From positions 15,145 through 70,124 of the forward strand of contig NZ_MQTQ01000065.1 of assembly GCF_020532805.1 (NCBI RefSeq): a stretch of 54,980 nucleotides of DNA, in the 5' to 3' direction. How positions within the stretch are numbered: position 1 is the stretch's first letter; every line of letters begins with the position of its first letter. The notes beneath the pieces are model-generated. The model worked only from the letters and a program-made list of their open reading frames with translations, did not search any database and was not told the DNA's origin. This document shows, piece after piece, positions 43,312 through 51,116 of the stretch. A program made the translations under genes and the position numbers. The DNA is from Arthrobacter sp. SO5. GTDB lineage: Bacteria > Actinomycetota > Actinomycetes > Actinomycetales > Micrococcaceae.

Positions 43312-43782
43312 ATGAACTCAGAGACGACGCCTGCGCCGGACTACTCGCTCACCATGGACCAGTGCTGGGTCCTGCTCGATACCGAAACCGTGGGGCGCAT
43401 CGCGCTGATCGTGGACAGCCATCCGGAGATCTTCCCCGTGAACTTCGTGCTGGAGCGCCGCGCCATTGTCTTCCGCACCGCCGGCGGCACCAAGCTGTGG
43501 GGTGCTGTCACGGCCAAGCCGGTCGCGTTCGAGATCGACGGCTACGACGCCCACGACGAGACGGCGTGGAGCGTGATGGCGCGCGGCGAAGCCGAACTCA
43601 TCGAGAGCCAGGACGAGAAGGACGCCGTGGACGCACTGCTCCTGGAACCGTGGCAGGCCGGCGAGAAGGCCTACTACGTGCGGGTGGCTCCCAAGGCGCT
43701 GACCGGACGGCGCTTCAAGGTCAACAAGCCCGATCTGTGGTCCACCCGGCTTTCGGACCCCCGGCGGGCGTCCTTCGAATAG
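43312..43782 (+). CDS. Pyridoxamine 5'-phosphate oxidase family (split-barrel flavoprotein)
   Basis: The 156-residue protein has the FMN/F420-binding split-barrel pattern CWVLLDTETVGRIALI, then EIFPVNFVLERRAIVFRTAGGTKLWGAVTAKPVAFEID split by short loops, and an RRFKVNKPDLWSTR tail. Such proteins occur in DosR regulons of mycobacteria. It is 45% or so similar by eye to the second split-barrel gene at 47107, an estimate and not an alignment. The message is probably leaderless (TACCGT, 6-nt gap) and preceded by a GGGCC-N4-GGCCC box. Confidence 0.88.
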   Translation: MNSETTPAPDYSLTMDQCWVLLDTETVGRIALIVDSHPEIFPVNFVLERRAIVFRTAGGTKLWGAVTAKPVAFEIDGYDAHDETAWSVMARGEAELIESQDEKDAVDALLLEPWQAGEKAYYVRVAPKALTGRRFKVNKPDLWSTRLSDPRRASFE

Positions 43783-43816
43783 TCCTGACTGGCCGCGAAA
43801 TCCGGCCGCCGGTTCC

Positions 43817-44260
43817 TCACATGGCGTCCGGGGTATGGACCACCAGGACGGGGCAATGGGCGTGGGCCACCACGGCGGAACTCACCGAACCCAGGAGCAA
43901 ACCGCCGAATCCCCCGTGCCCGCGCCGGCCCACCACGATCATGTCAGCATCCCGGCTGGCCTCGATCAAGGTGTGGCGGGGACGGCCCTGCACGAGGCGG
44001 GTTTCCACGTTCGCCGGTTGCTCCGCGCCGAAGGCCGTGGCGACTGTTTCCTGAAGGATTTCACGGGCCCGGACGTCGAAGTCGTCGATGCCCGTCGGGA
44101 CATAGCCGTCGTACACAGGAGGCACGTCCCAGCTTGCCAGTGCAACCACCGTGGCGGAGAGCGGTACCGCGAGGCTTTGGGCCTGCCGGAGTGCTTCGAC
44201 GGAGGCATCGGAACCGTCGACCCCCACCACGATGGTCCGGACATTCCTGGCGTCTGTCAT
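43817..44260 (-). CDS. Universal stress protein (UspA family)
   Basis: The 147-residue single-domain USP has TIVVGVDGSDASVEALR, then DMIVVGRRGHGGFGGLLLGSVS (ATP-binding G-2x-G-9x-G-S type) and PVLVVH. USPs are abundant in the DosR regulon of M. tuberculosis. The start at 44260 has GAAGGGACC; an in-frame start 21 bp upstream is possible. A DosR-like box (44326-44339) lies in its upstream region. Confidence 0.93.
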   Translation of the reverse strand: MTDARNVRTIVVGVDGSDASVEALRQAQSLAVPLSATVVALASWDVPPVYDGYVPTGIDDFDVRAREILQETVATAFGAEQPANVETRLVQGRPRHTLIEASRDADMIVVGRRGHGGFGGLLLGSVSSAVVAHAHCPVLVVHTPDAM

Positions 44261-44325
44261 GGTTGGTCCCTTCGATGCCACCGGCCCGTCATTCCAAGGA
44301 TGCGGCAGCGGACTGCGGGCGCCTA

Positions 44326-44339
44326 GGGCCTAAAGACAC
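44326..44339 (-). promoter_or_regulatory. DosR/OsdR-like box upstream of the universal stress gene
   Basis: GGGCC-TAAA-GACAC has one perfect half and one with two mismatches. Its centre lies 72.5 bp from the USP start, consistent with a start of transcription near 44290. The 272-bp gap between USP and the regulator gene also holds CTAGGACCCTAG (44384-44395), a weaker symmetric site, and the regulator's Shine-Dalgarno. Confidence 0.5.
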
Positions 44340-44532
44340 GCCCGGGCCGCCGGGAAGCAGGAGCCGCGGGCGCCCGGTGGGCACTAGGACCCTAGCCCAG
44401 GACTAGGCTTCGTAGAAGAATTGCTCTGTCGGCGGCAAAAACCGGCTGACACACAAGCTGCACGGCAAGCTGGGGAGCCTGACCGCGGAGCACGGCAACG
44501 ACGGGGCCGCAGCAGCGGCCGGAGGGAGAATC

Positions 44533-45255
44533 ATGATTGCCTGGGCAGATGCAGGTCTCGCTGCACCCGACGGGGCGGCGGCTCTTATCCGGGTCTTCAT
44601 CCTGGATGATCATGAACTGGTGCGGCGCGGGCTGCAGGAGCTTCTCGAAGGAGAAGGCTTCCTGGTGGTCGGGAGCTCGGGTTCCGCCGTCGAGGCGACG
44701 CGCCGGATCCCTGCGCTGCATCCTGATGTTTGTGTCCTGGACGCCCGGCTGCCGGACGGAACCGGGATTGAGGTGTGCCGCGACGTACGTTCCGTGGACC
44801 CCTCGTTGAACTGCATCATCCTCACCAGTTTCGACGACGAACAGGCGCTGCGGGGCGCCGTGCTGGCCGGGGCGAGTGGTTACGTCCTGAAGGAAATCGG
44901 CGGAACCGACCTGATCGGGGCGCTCCGCCGGGCGGCCACCGGCGAATCACTCTTCGGCGAAGGCGCCGCGGCACGGATCGTCGACAGCCTGGCCGAGACC
45001 GTGGAGGTGGACCCGCGGACCTCTTCCCTGACGCCGCAGGAACGCCGCGTGCTGGAACTGGTGGGCGGCGGCCTCACCAACCGCCAAATCGCGGCCGAAA
45101 TGTTCCTTGCCGAGAAAACTGTCAAGAACTATGTCTCTTCGCTGCTGGCCAAGCTCGGCTTCGAACGGCGCACCCAAGCGGCCGTGTTCATCGCGAGCCC
45201 CGCACCGCCGGTGCAGGCCGCAGGCCATGCAGCGGGCGAGGGCAGCCGCCGCTAG
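44533..45255 (+). CDS. NarL/FixJ response regulator, DosR (DevR)-like
   Basis: The 240-residue protein has a receiver domain with DD at 25-26, phospho-acceptor Asp70 in VCVLDARLPDG and a Lys in YVLKEIGG. A LuxR-type HTH follows at about 165-220 (LTPQERRVLELVGGGLTN, then AEKTVKNYVSSLL). The two-domain form and AEKTVKNYVS sequence match DosR. GGAGGGAGAATC precedes the ATG. It is convergent with the histidine kinase gene and they share a CTAG at their stops. Confidence 0.92.
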   Translation: MIAWADAGLAAPDGAAALIRVFILDDHELVRRGLQELLEGEGFLVVGSSGSAVEATRRIPALHPDVCVLDARLPDGTGIEVCRDVRSVDPSLNCIILTSFDDEQALRGAVLAGASGYVLKEIGGTDLIGALRRAATGESLFGEGAAARIVDSLAETVEVDPRTSSLTPQERRVLELVGGGLTNRQIAAEMFLAEKTVKNYVSSLLAKLGFERRTQAAVFIASPAPPVQAAGHAAGEGSRR

Positions 45256-46958
45256 AACGGGACGGACCATTCAAGGCTCGTGCCGGCGTCCGGCGCACTG
45301 GTGATGGCGCATTCGCCGTCGAGCATTCTGGCCCTGTCTTCCAGATTGACCAGGCCGTTGCGTTTCTCCGGCTCGGCAAACCCGGAGCCGTTATCCGTGA
45401 TGACAACTGTCACCCGGCCCTTGATGACGCCGACCGACACCGAGATCGTGTCGGCGCCGGAATGTCGGATGGCGTTGCTGAGCCCCTCGGAGACCACGGC
45501 CACGACGTTGTCCGCCTTGTCCGGCGTGATGGCGTCGACCGGCCCCGTGAGGGTCAGCCGGGGCGCGAACGGCATGGACTTGGCCGTACTCCTGGTCACC
45601 CGCCGGATCCGGCCGCTGAGCAGTTCGGCACCGTCACTGCTGCTCTTGAGCGAGTAGATCGTGTCCCGCAGGCTGCGGATCGCTTCGTCGAGTTCGCCGG
45701 TGATGTTTCGGATCCGCTCCGTCGCCAGCTCGTCCCGGGTGAAGCGGGTCAGGCTCTGGACACTGAGCCCCGCGGCGAAGATCCGCTGGATGACGAGATC
45801 ATGCAGGTCCCTGGCGATCCGGTCACGGTCCGTAAACACGAGCAGCTCTTCGCGGAGCCGGTGGACGCGGGCAAGTTCCAGGGCGAGGGCCACATGGGAG
45901 CCGAAAACGGCGCCCATCTCAATGTCGGTGCGGGAAAAGTGGCCGGAGTCCCGGTCACGCGCCAGGAGCAGGAGCCCGTGATGGGCGCCCGGAGTGCTCA
46001 GCGCCACGGCCAGAAGGGGGCCATCTATCGCGGCGTCGATCTCACCGAACAGGGCGGAGGCGTCCTCGAGGACCACCGGTTCGCCGCCGTCCAGGACACC
46101 CTGGAGGAGCGGGGAGTCCAGCGCCAGGGTGTGGCCCGTGAACCGGGAACCGAGTGCGCCGGCCACACCAGCGACGAGGTAGCCCGGACCGGTGACGGCC
46201 GGCGCCACGAGCAATGCCAGCTGCGATCCGGACTCCTGCAGGGCGCGGCCGGCGATGGGGTCCAGGCCGCCCGCGGTGTAGTCACGGTCGTTGCTTAGCA
46301 TCAGCCCGGAGACATCCATGCTCGCTTCCAGCCAGCGCGCCCGGCGCCGGGCGTCATCGTAGAGCCGGGCGTTTTCGATCGCGACGCCGGCGGCGGCAGC
46401 AAGGGCGACAGCGAGGCCCTCGTCCTCCGCCGTGAAATCGGTGCCGTCCTCCTTTTCCGTCAGGTACAGGTTGCCGAAGATCACGTCCCGGACCCGCACG
46501 GGCACACCGAGGAAGGACTGCATGGGCGGGTGGTGGGCGGGGAAGCCGTAGGACTCGGGATGCCGGCGCAGGTCGTGGAGCCGGAGCGGGCGCGGATCGC
46601 TGATCAGCAGGCCCAGGACGCCGTGGCCCGTCGGCAGCGGACCGATCTTGTGGGAAAGCCCGGCGTCAATGCCCACCGTGATGAAGTGGCTGAGCTCCCG
46701 GTGGTCCCCGATGACGCCGAGGGCTCCGAACCGGGCATGCAAAAGTGTGCACGCTGACTCGACTACCCGTTCCAGGACAGCGTCGAGGCTCAGGTCCTCG
46801 GCGACGGCGACGACGGCCTCCAACAGGCCGGCCATTCGCTCCTGTGACTGGAGCAATTCCTCGGAACGGGAGATAAATCCTTTCAGCACCCCGTCGATAG
46901 TCGGCTGCGGTTCGGCGGTGGCATGATCCGGACTCTCACCCATTGAATGCATGTGCAT
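45252..46958 (-). CDS. GAF-GAF sensor histidine kinase, DosS (DevS)-like
   Basis: The 568-residue protein has two GAF domains (about 52-200 and 215-370), then a HisKA_3 domain with DRDRIARDLHDLVIQR (phospho-acceptor His386) and an ATPase domain with VSEGLSNAIRHSG and TDNGSGF. In the first GAF the segment GFPAHHPPM (His142, His143) matches the haem-ligand region of mycobacterial DevS/DosT, so it may sense O2, NO or redox state through haem. ATG 46958 follows GGGG by 2 nt and TGAATT by 6 nt; ATG 46952 or 46943 are alternatives. Confidence 0.92.
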   Translation of the reverse strand: MHMHSMGESPDHATAEPQPTIDGVLKGFISRSEELLQSQERMAGLLEAVVAVAEDLSLDAVLERVVESACTLLHARFGALGVIGDHRELSHFITVGIDAGLSHKIGPLPTGHGVLGLLISDPRPLRLHDLRRHPESYGFPAHHPPMQSFLGVPVRVRDVIFGNLYLTEKEDGTDFTAEDEGLAVALAAAAGVAIENARLYDDARRRARWLEASMDVSGLMLSNDRDYTAGGLDPIAGRALQESGSQLALLVAPAVTGPGYLVAGVAGALGSRFTGHTLALDSPLLQGVLDGGEPVVLEDASALFGEIDAAIDGPLLAVALSTPGAHHGLLLLARDRDSGHFSRTDIEMGAVFGSHVALALELARVHRLREELLVFTDRDRIARDLHDLVIQRIFAAGLSVQSLTRFTRDELATERIRNITGELDEAIRSLRDTIYSLKSSSDGAELLSGRIRRVTRSTAKSMPFAPRLTLTGPVDAITPDKADNVVAVVSEGLSNAIRHSGADTISVSVGVIKGRVTVVITDNGSGFAEPEKRNGLVNLEDRARMLDGECAITSAPDAGTSLEWSVPF

Positions 46959-47017
46959 TGCCCCAATTCACTGACGAACGTCCGCACTGACGGCGTGATG
47001 CCAGAATACCCCGTATC

Positions 47018-47031
47018 GGGCCGAAAGGCCC
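47018..47031. promoter_or_regulatory. DosR/OsdR-like box between the kinase and the second split-barrel gene
   Basis: GGGCC-GAAA-GGCCC is a perfect inverted repeat with the same 5-4-5 layout as the box at 43261. It lies 60 bp upstream of the kinase ATG and 75 bp upstream of the split-barrel ATG at 47107. Confidence 0.65.
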
Positions 47032-47055
47032 TAGAGGCAAGGGATCGGACTCAAC

Positions 47056-47069
47056 GTGACCTTGGGCCC
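47056..47069 (+). promoter_or_regulatory. Second DosR-like box, next to the split-barrel promoter
   Basis: GTGACCTTGGGCCC reads on the other strand as GGGCC-CAAG-GTCAC, one perfect half and one degenerate half like the USP box. Its centre is 44.5 bp before the ATG at 47107, the same distance as for the first split-barrel gene. Confidence 0.55.
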
Positions 47070-47106
47070 TACACCGCGGCCGCCGGGACCGGCTAGGATC
47101 GGCGCC

Positions 47107-47607
47107 ATGACTACCGAGCCAAACCCGGGCGCCCCGGCGCCGAAAGACCACCAGCCGCCAGCCGTGGAGAACCTTGAGCATCACGAATGCTGGCGGCTCC
47201 TGCGCAGCGTCAGCGTAGGCAGGCTGGCGGTGTGGGTGGATGACCATCCGGACATCTTCCCGATCAACTACAAAGTGGACCACGGGTCGCTGGTCTTCCG
47301 GACCGCGGTGGGCACCAAACTCCAGGCGGCGACAGGTGACACGCCCGTGGCCGTGGAGGCCGACGGCGTCGACGCTGACACTGGCATCGCGTGGAGCGTT
47401 GTGATCAAGGGCCAGGCGGCGCCCGTGAAGGACCAGCAGGAGGTCCTCGACACCGTGGGACTGCTGCTGTTCCCGTGGCAGGCCGGCGCGAAGGAACACT
47501 TCGTCCGGATCACCCCGGACACTCTCACCGGCCGGCGCTTCAAGGTGGTGCCGCCGCTGACGTGGTGGACGCCGCTCGACGACGCGACCCGGTCCGGATT
47601 GGAATAG
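47107..47607 (+). CDS. Pyridoxamine 5'-phosphate oxidase family (split-barrel flavoprotein), second copy
   Basis: The 166-residue protein parallels the one at 43312: ECWRLLRSVSVGRLAVWVDD, DIFPINYKVDHGSLVFRTAVGTKLQ split across strands, then RRFKVVPPLTWWTPLD. The N-terminus is a Pro-rich extension. It is another plausible DosR regulon member. TAGGAT (47094-47099) ends 7 nt before the ATG, so the message is probably leaderless, and two boxes lie upstream. Confidence 0.9.
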   Translation: MTTEPNPGAPAPKDHQPPAVENLEHHECWRLLRSVSVGRLAVWVDDHPDIFPINYKVDHGSLVFRTAVGTKLQAATGDTPVAVEADGVDADTGIAWSVVIKGQAAPVKDQQEVLDTVGLLLFPWQAGAKEHFVRITPDTLTGRRFKVVPPLTWWTPLDDATRSGLE

Positions 47608-47615
47608 CCCCGAAG

Positions 47616-47628
47616 GCCCCGGTGGGGC
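47616..47628. terminator. Small hairpin between convergent split-barrel and transglutaminase genes
   Basis: GCCCC-GGT-GGGGC lies between the two stops. It is short and lacks a T run, so only weak support. Confidence 0.35.
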
Positions 47629-48480
47629 TTAGGCGAGCCGGGTGATTTCCACGCTCACGCTCAGCGTGGATCCGCCTCCGCCGGAGAGGATGCCTTTGAG
47701 CGGCGGAACGTCCCGGTAGTCGCGGCCCCGGGCGACGGTGACGTGAAAGTCGCCGGCGGGTTTGTGGTTGGTGGGATCCCAACTCCGCCATTCGCCGTCC
47801 CACCATTCCAGCCACGCGTGTGACTGGCCGGCAACACTCTCGCCGAGTTCCGCCGTCGACCGCGGGTGCAGGTAGCCGGACACATACCGCGCCGGGATGC
47901 CGCAACTGCGCAGCGCCCCGATCGCGAGGTGCGCGAGGTCCTGGCAGACGCCCTGGCGCTGGCTCCAGGCCTGCTCGGCGTTCGTGGTGACGCCGGTGGA
48001 ACCCCGCATGTACGTCATTTCGCCGCGCATCCAGGCGAAGACCGCCAGGGCGGCCTCGTGCGGGTTGAGGCCCCCGACGACGCCGGGAATGATGCCCAGC
48101 ACTTCGGTGCCGGGGCCGGTGAGCTGGGACTGCGGGATCCAGTCGCTGTACTTGTTCAGGTTTTCCGGTGCGGTCAGCACGTCCCAGCCGACGATGTCCG
48201 CCTCTGCCGGGAGCTTCTCCACCCGGTGCACCTCGACGGTGGTGGTGGAGACAACCTCCAGGTACTCGTGCGGCATCTGCATGTCGAAGCCGGTCACGCG
48301 GGTGCCCCAGTAGTCGCGGTAGCTGCTGACTGCAGCCTGCGACGGCGAGACCTTCATCGAGGACTCCAGGACCACTTGCTGGGGATCCGTCAGCGGGGTC
48401 ATGCGCGCCTCGTTGTAGGAGAGCGTGACGCGCTTGTTGTACTTGTACGCGGTCTTGTGGATGATGCTCAGCCGGGTCAT
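47629..48480 (-). CDS. Transglutaminase-like (bacterial N-terminal type) protein
   Basis: The 283-residue protein has an N-terminal beta-sandwich domain (MTRLSIIHKTAYKYN) and a papain-like catalytic core: Cys in RQGVCQDLAHLAIGALRS, His in GQSHAWLEWWDGEW and Asp in SWDPTN. It is probably a cysteine peptidase or amide-forming enzyme acting in the same pathway as the next two genes. It overlaps the alpha-E gene by 4 bp, so the two are translationally coupled. Confidence 0.93.
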   Translation of the reverse strand: MTRLSIIHKTAYKYNKRVTLSYNEARMTPLTDPQQVVLESSMKVSPSQAAVSSYRDYWGTRVTGFDMQMPHEYLEVVSTTTVEVHRVEKLPAEADIVGWDVLTAPENLNKYSDWIPQSQLTGPGTEVLGIIPGVVGGLNPHEAALAVFAWMRGEMTYMRGSTGVTTNAEQAWSQRQGVCQDLAHLAIGALRSCGIPARYVSGYLHPRSTAELGESVAGQSHAWLEWWDGEWRSWDPTNHKPAGDFHVTVARGRDYRDVPPLKGILSGGGGSTLSVSVEITRLA

Positions 48481-49403
48481 GAAACTTCTCCCACCCAGGC
48501 CAGTTCGTCCGCCTGATTGAAGTATTTACGGGAAATGGCGTCCGAGGCCTGCGACACGGCCTTCTGCACGCGCTCCATGTGCTCGGGCAGTTCCGACATC
48601 AGATCGTCCGTGCGGTGGAACTCGAGGAACGTGCGGGCCTGGCCCACGATCCGGCGGGCGTCGTTGATGAAACCGACCCGCTGGGCCGAGGGGTCCAGCT
48701 TGGCCAGGCACTCGTCGGCGTCGCTCAGGGCATACACAATCGAGCGCGGGAACAGCCGGTCCAGGAGCAGGAACTCGGCCGCGTGCTGGTCACCGAACGC
48801 GGCCCGGCGGGTGCGCAGGAAGGACTCGTACGCCCCGGCGCAGCGGAGCATGTTGACCCAGGACATGCCGGCGGAGAGGACATCGCGGGTGGAGAGCATG
48901 CGCGCCGTCATATCGGCGCGTTCCAGCGAGCGGCCCAGGACCAGGAACAGCCAGCTTTCGTCGTGGCTGACCGTCGTATCGGCGAGGCCGCTCACCATGG
49001 CGGTACGTTCGAGCACCCAGTTGCAGAACCGATAGGTGCCCACCACATCCTTGCGGTGCTGGTTCAGCCCGTAATACGTGGTGTTCAGGCTTTCCCACAA
49101 CCCAGAGGACACTGTTTCCCGGGCCCGGCGGGCGTTTTCCCGGGCGGCGCCGAGGGATCCGGCAATGGAGGTTGCGCTGTGCTTGTCGTACGCCAGCGCG
49201 TTCAGCAGCTCAGGCAGGCCGAACTCATCGTTCTGTGCGCGCGCGCCCATGACGGCGAGCAGTTCCTGCGCAACGCTGCGCTGCTCCTCCATGGGCAAGT
49301 GGTTGAGCCGCTCCAGGTGGACGTCGAGGATCCGGGCGGTGCCGTCGGCCCGTTCGACGTAGCGGCCGATCCAAAAAAGTGACTCGGCTATACGGCTAAG
49401 CAT
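48477..49403 (-). CDS. Alpha-E domain protein
   Basis: The 308-residue all-helical protein starts MLSRIAESLFWIGRYVERADGTARILDVH, cut here at its two main parts. It also has LGRSLERADMTARML, repeating the ER-A-D-x-T-A-R motif that names the family. No enzymatic activity is proved. It is always found with transglutaminase-like and circularly permuted ATP-grasp genes. It starts 57 bp after the ATP-grasp gene ends. Confidence 0.92.
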   Translation of the reverse strand: MLSRIAESLFWIGRYVERADGTARILDVHLERLNHLPMEEQRSVAQELLAVMGARAQNDEFGLPELLNALAYDKHSATSIAGSLGAARENARRARETVSSGLWESLNTTYYGLNQHRKDVVGTYRFCNWVLERTAMVSGLADTTVSHDESWLFLVLGRSLERADMTARMLSTRDVLSAGMSWVNMLRCAGAYESFLRTRRAAFGDQHAAEFLLLDRLFPRSIVYALSDADECLAKLDPSAQRVGFINDARRIVGQARTFLEFHRTDDLMSELPEHMERVQKAVSQASDAISRKYFNQADELAWVGEVS

Positions 49404-49460
49404 CCGCGGTTACCTCCTGCGCATCAGGAATTTCAAAGGGGAACGTGAAGGTGCCACGCG

Positions 49461-51020
49461 TCATTGCTGCTGCTGCTCCGTCTGGCGGTCACGCCAGTTG
49501 CTTTCCACGGGCCAGACCGAGACCCGCTCGCGGACAGCGATGGAAGGCCGCGGAACGGTCTCCACGGGAACCTGCGGCGAATCGGCCAGTACCCACGTGT
49601 CCTTGGAACCGCCGCCCTGGCTGGAGTTCACAATCAGCGAACCCTCCTTGAGCGCCACCCGGGTCAGGCCGCCCGGCAGGACCCAGACGTCGTCGCCGTC
49701 GTTGACCGCGAACGGCCGCAGGTCCACGTGCCGCGGGCCGAATTTGTCGCCGCTGAGCGTGGGAACGGTGGAGAGCTGCAGGACCGGCTGCGCGATCCAG
49801 CCGCGGGGATCCGCGATGACCCGCTGGCGCAGGGCCTCGAGCTCGTCCCTGGAAGCATCCGGGCCGATCACCAGGCCCTTGCCGCCGGAGCCGTCCACGG
49901 GCTTGACCACGAGCTCGGCCAGGTTGTCCAGGACGTATTCCCGGGCCGCCGTCTCTTCCAGCCGGTAGGTGTCCACGTTGGCGATCACAGGCTCTTCGCC
50001 GAGGTAGTAGCGGATCAGGTCCGGGACGTAGCTGTAGACGAGCTTGTCGTCGGCGACGCCGTTGCCCACGGCGTTGGCGATCGTGACTCCCCCGGCGCGG
50101 GCGGCGTTGACCAGGCCGGGGCAGCCGAGCATGGAGTCGGCCCGGAACTGCAGCGGGTCCAGGAATTCGTCGTCGATCCGTTTGTAGATGACATCGACGC
50201 GCTGCTCACCGGCGGTGGTGCGCATGTAGACGCGGTTGCCGCGGCAGATGAGGTCCCGGCCCTCGACGAGTTCCACACCCATCAGGCCGGCCAGCAGGGT
50301 GTGCTCGAAGTAGGCGCTGTTGAACACGCCCGGGGTCAGGACCACCACCGTGGGGTCGTCGACGCCGGAGGGGGCCGTCTTGCGCAGGGCGGACAGCAGC
50401 CGGCGGGGGTACTCTTCGACCGGCCGGATGAGTTGCTGGCCGAAAGCCTCGGGCAGGCCCTTGGCCATCGCCCGGCGGTTTTCCAGGACATAGCTGACGC
50501 CCGAGGGCACCCGCACGTTGTCCTCGAGGACGCGGAAAGTGCCCTCGGCATCGCGGACGACGTCGATGCCGGAGATGTGGACGCGGACGCCGCCGGCGGG
50601 CTCGAAGCCGTGCACCTGGCGGTGGAAGTGGGCGCTCGTGGTGATGAGCTGGCGCGGGATGACGCCGTCGGCCACCACCGTCATCTTGTCGTAGACGTCG
50701 TTGAGGAAGGCCTCCAGGGCCCGGACGCGCTGGGCGACGCCCTTCTCCAGGACGGTCCACTCGTCGGCGGGGATGACCCGGGGCACGATGTCCAGCGGGA
50801 AGGGCCGTTCCTCCCCCGCGAAGTCGAAGGTGACGCCCCGGTCCAGGAAGGTGCGGGCCATGGAGTCGGCGCGGGCGGTGACGTCGGCCAGCGAGAGTTC
50901 CCGCAGTGCCCCGGCGACCTGCCCGTAGGACTTTCTGGCCAGCTGGCCGGGGGCGAACATCTCATCGTAGGCGCCGGAGCGTCCGGCGGCTGCGGAGTAA
51001 TCCTGGAAAAGGTCAGACAT
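49461..51020 (-). CDS. Circularly permuted ATP-grasp type 2 protein
   Basis: The 519-residue protein belongs to the ATP-grasp amidoligase family (COG2308). It has RVLEDNVRVPSGVSYVLENR, VVVLTPGVFNSAYFEH, RIDDEFLDPLQF, then the permuted ATP-binding segment LVVKPVDGSGGKGLVIG, and late RPFAVNDGDDVWVLPGGLTRVAL and NSSQGGGSKDTWV. It probably forms an amide or peptide bond using ATP; the substrate is unknown. ATG 51020 (MSDLFQDYSAA) is the family start; an in-frame start at 51074 is less likely. It heads the operon ATP-grasp, alpha-E, transglutaminase. Confidence 0.93.
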   Translation of the reverse strand: MSDLFQDYSAAAGRSGAYDEMFAPGQLARKSYGQVAGALRELSLADVTARADSMARTFLDRGVTFDFAGEERPFPLDIVPRVIPADEWTVLEKGVAQRVRALEAFLNDVYDKMTVVADGVIPRQLITTSAHFHRQVHGFEPAGGVRVHISGIDVVRDAEGTFRVLEDNVRVPSGVSYVLENRRAMAKGLPEAFGQQLIRPVEEYPRRLLSALRKTAPSGVDDPTVVVLTPGVFNSAYFEHTLLAGLMGVELVEGRDLICRGNRVYMRTTAGEQRVDVIYKRIDDEFLDPLQFRADSMLGCPGLVNAARAGGVTIANAVGNGVADDKLVYSYVPDLIRYYLGEEPVIANVDTYRLEETAAREYVLDNLAELVVKPVDGSGGKGLVIGPDASRDELEALRQRVIADPRGWIAQPVLQLSTVPTLSGDKFGPRHVDLRPFAVNDGDDVWVLPGGLTRVALKEGSLIVNSSQGGGSKDTWVLADSPQVPVETVPRPSIAVRERVSVWPVESNWRDRQTEQQQQ

Positions 51021-51116
51021 GGTCTCTAGACAACCACTTTTTCGTGCCGAAATCATTTCCCGGCGCCGCGGCACGCGGGCTAACAGTTCGTCGGCCGATT
51101 ACGGCAAGGTAGTGGC

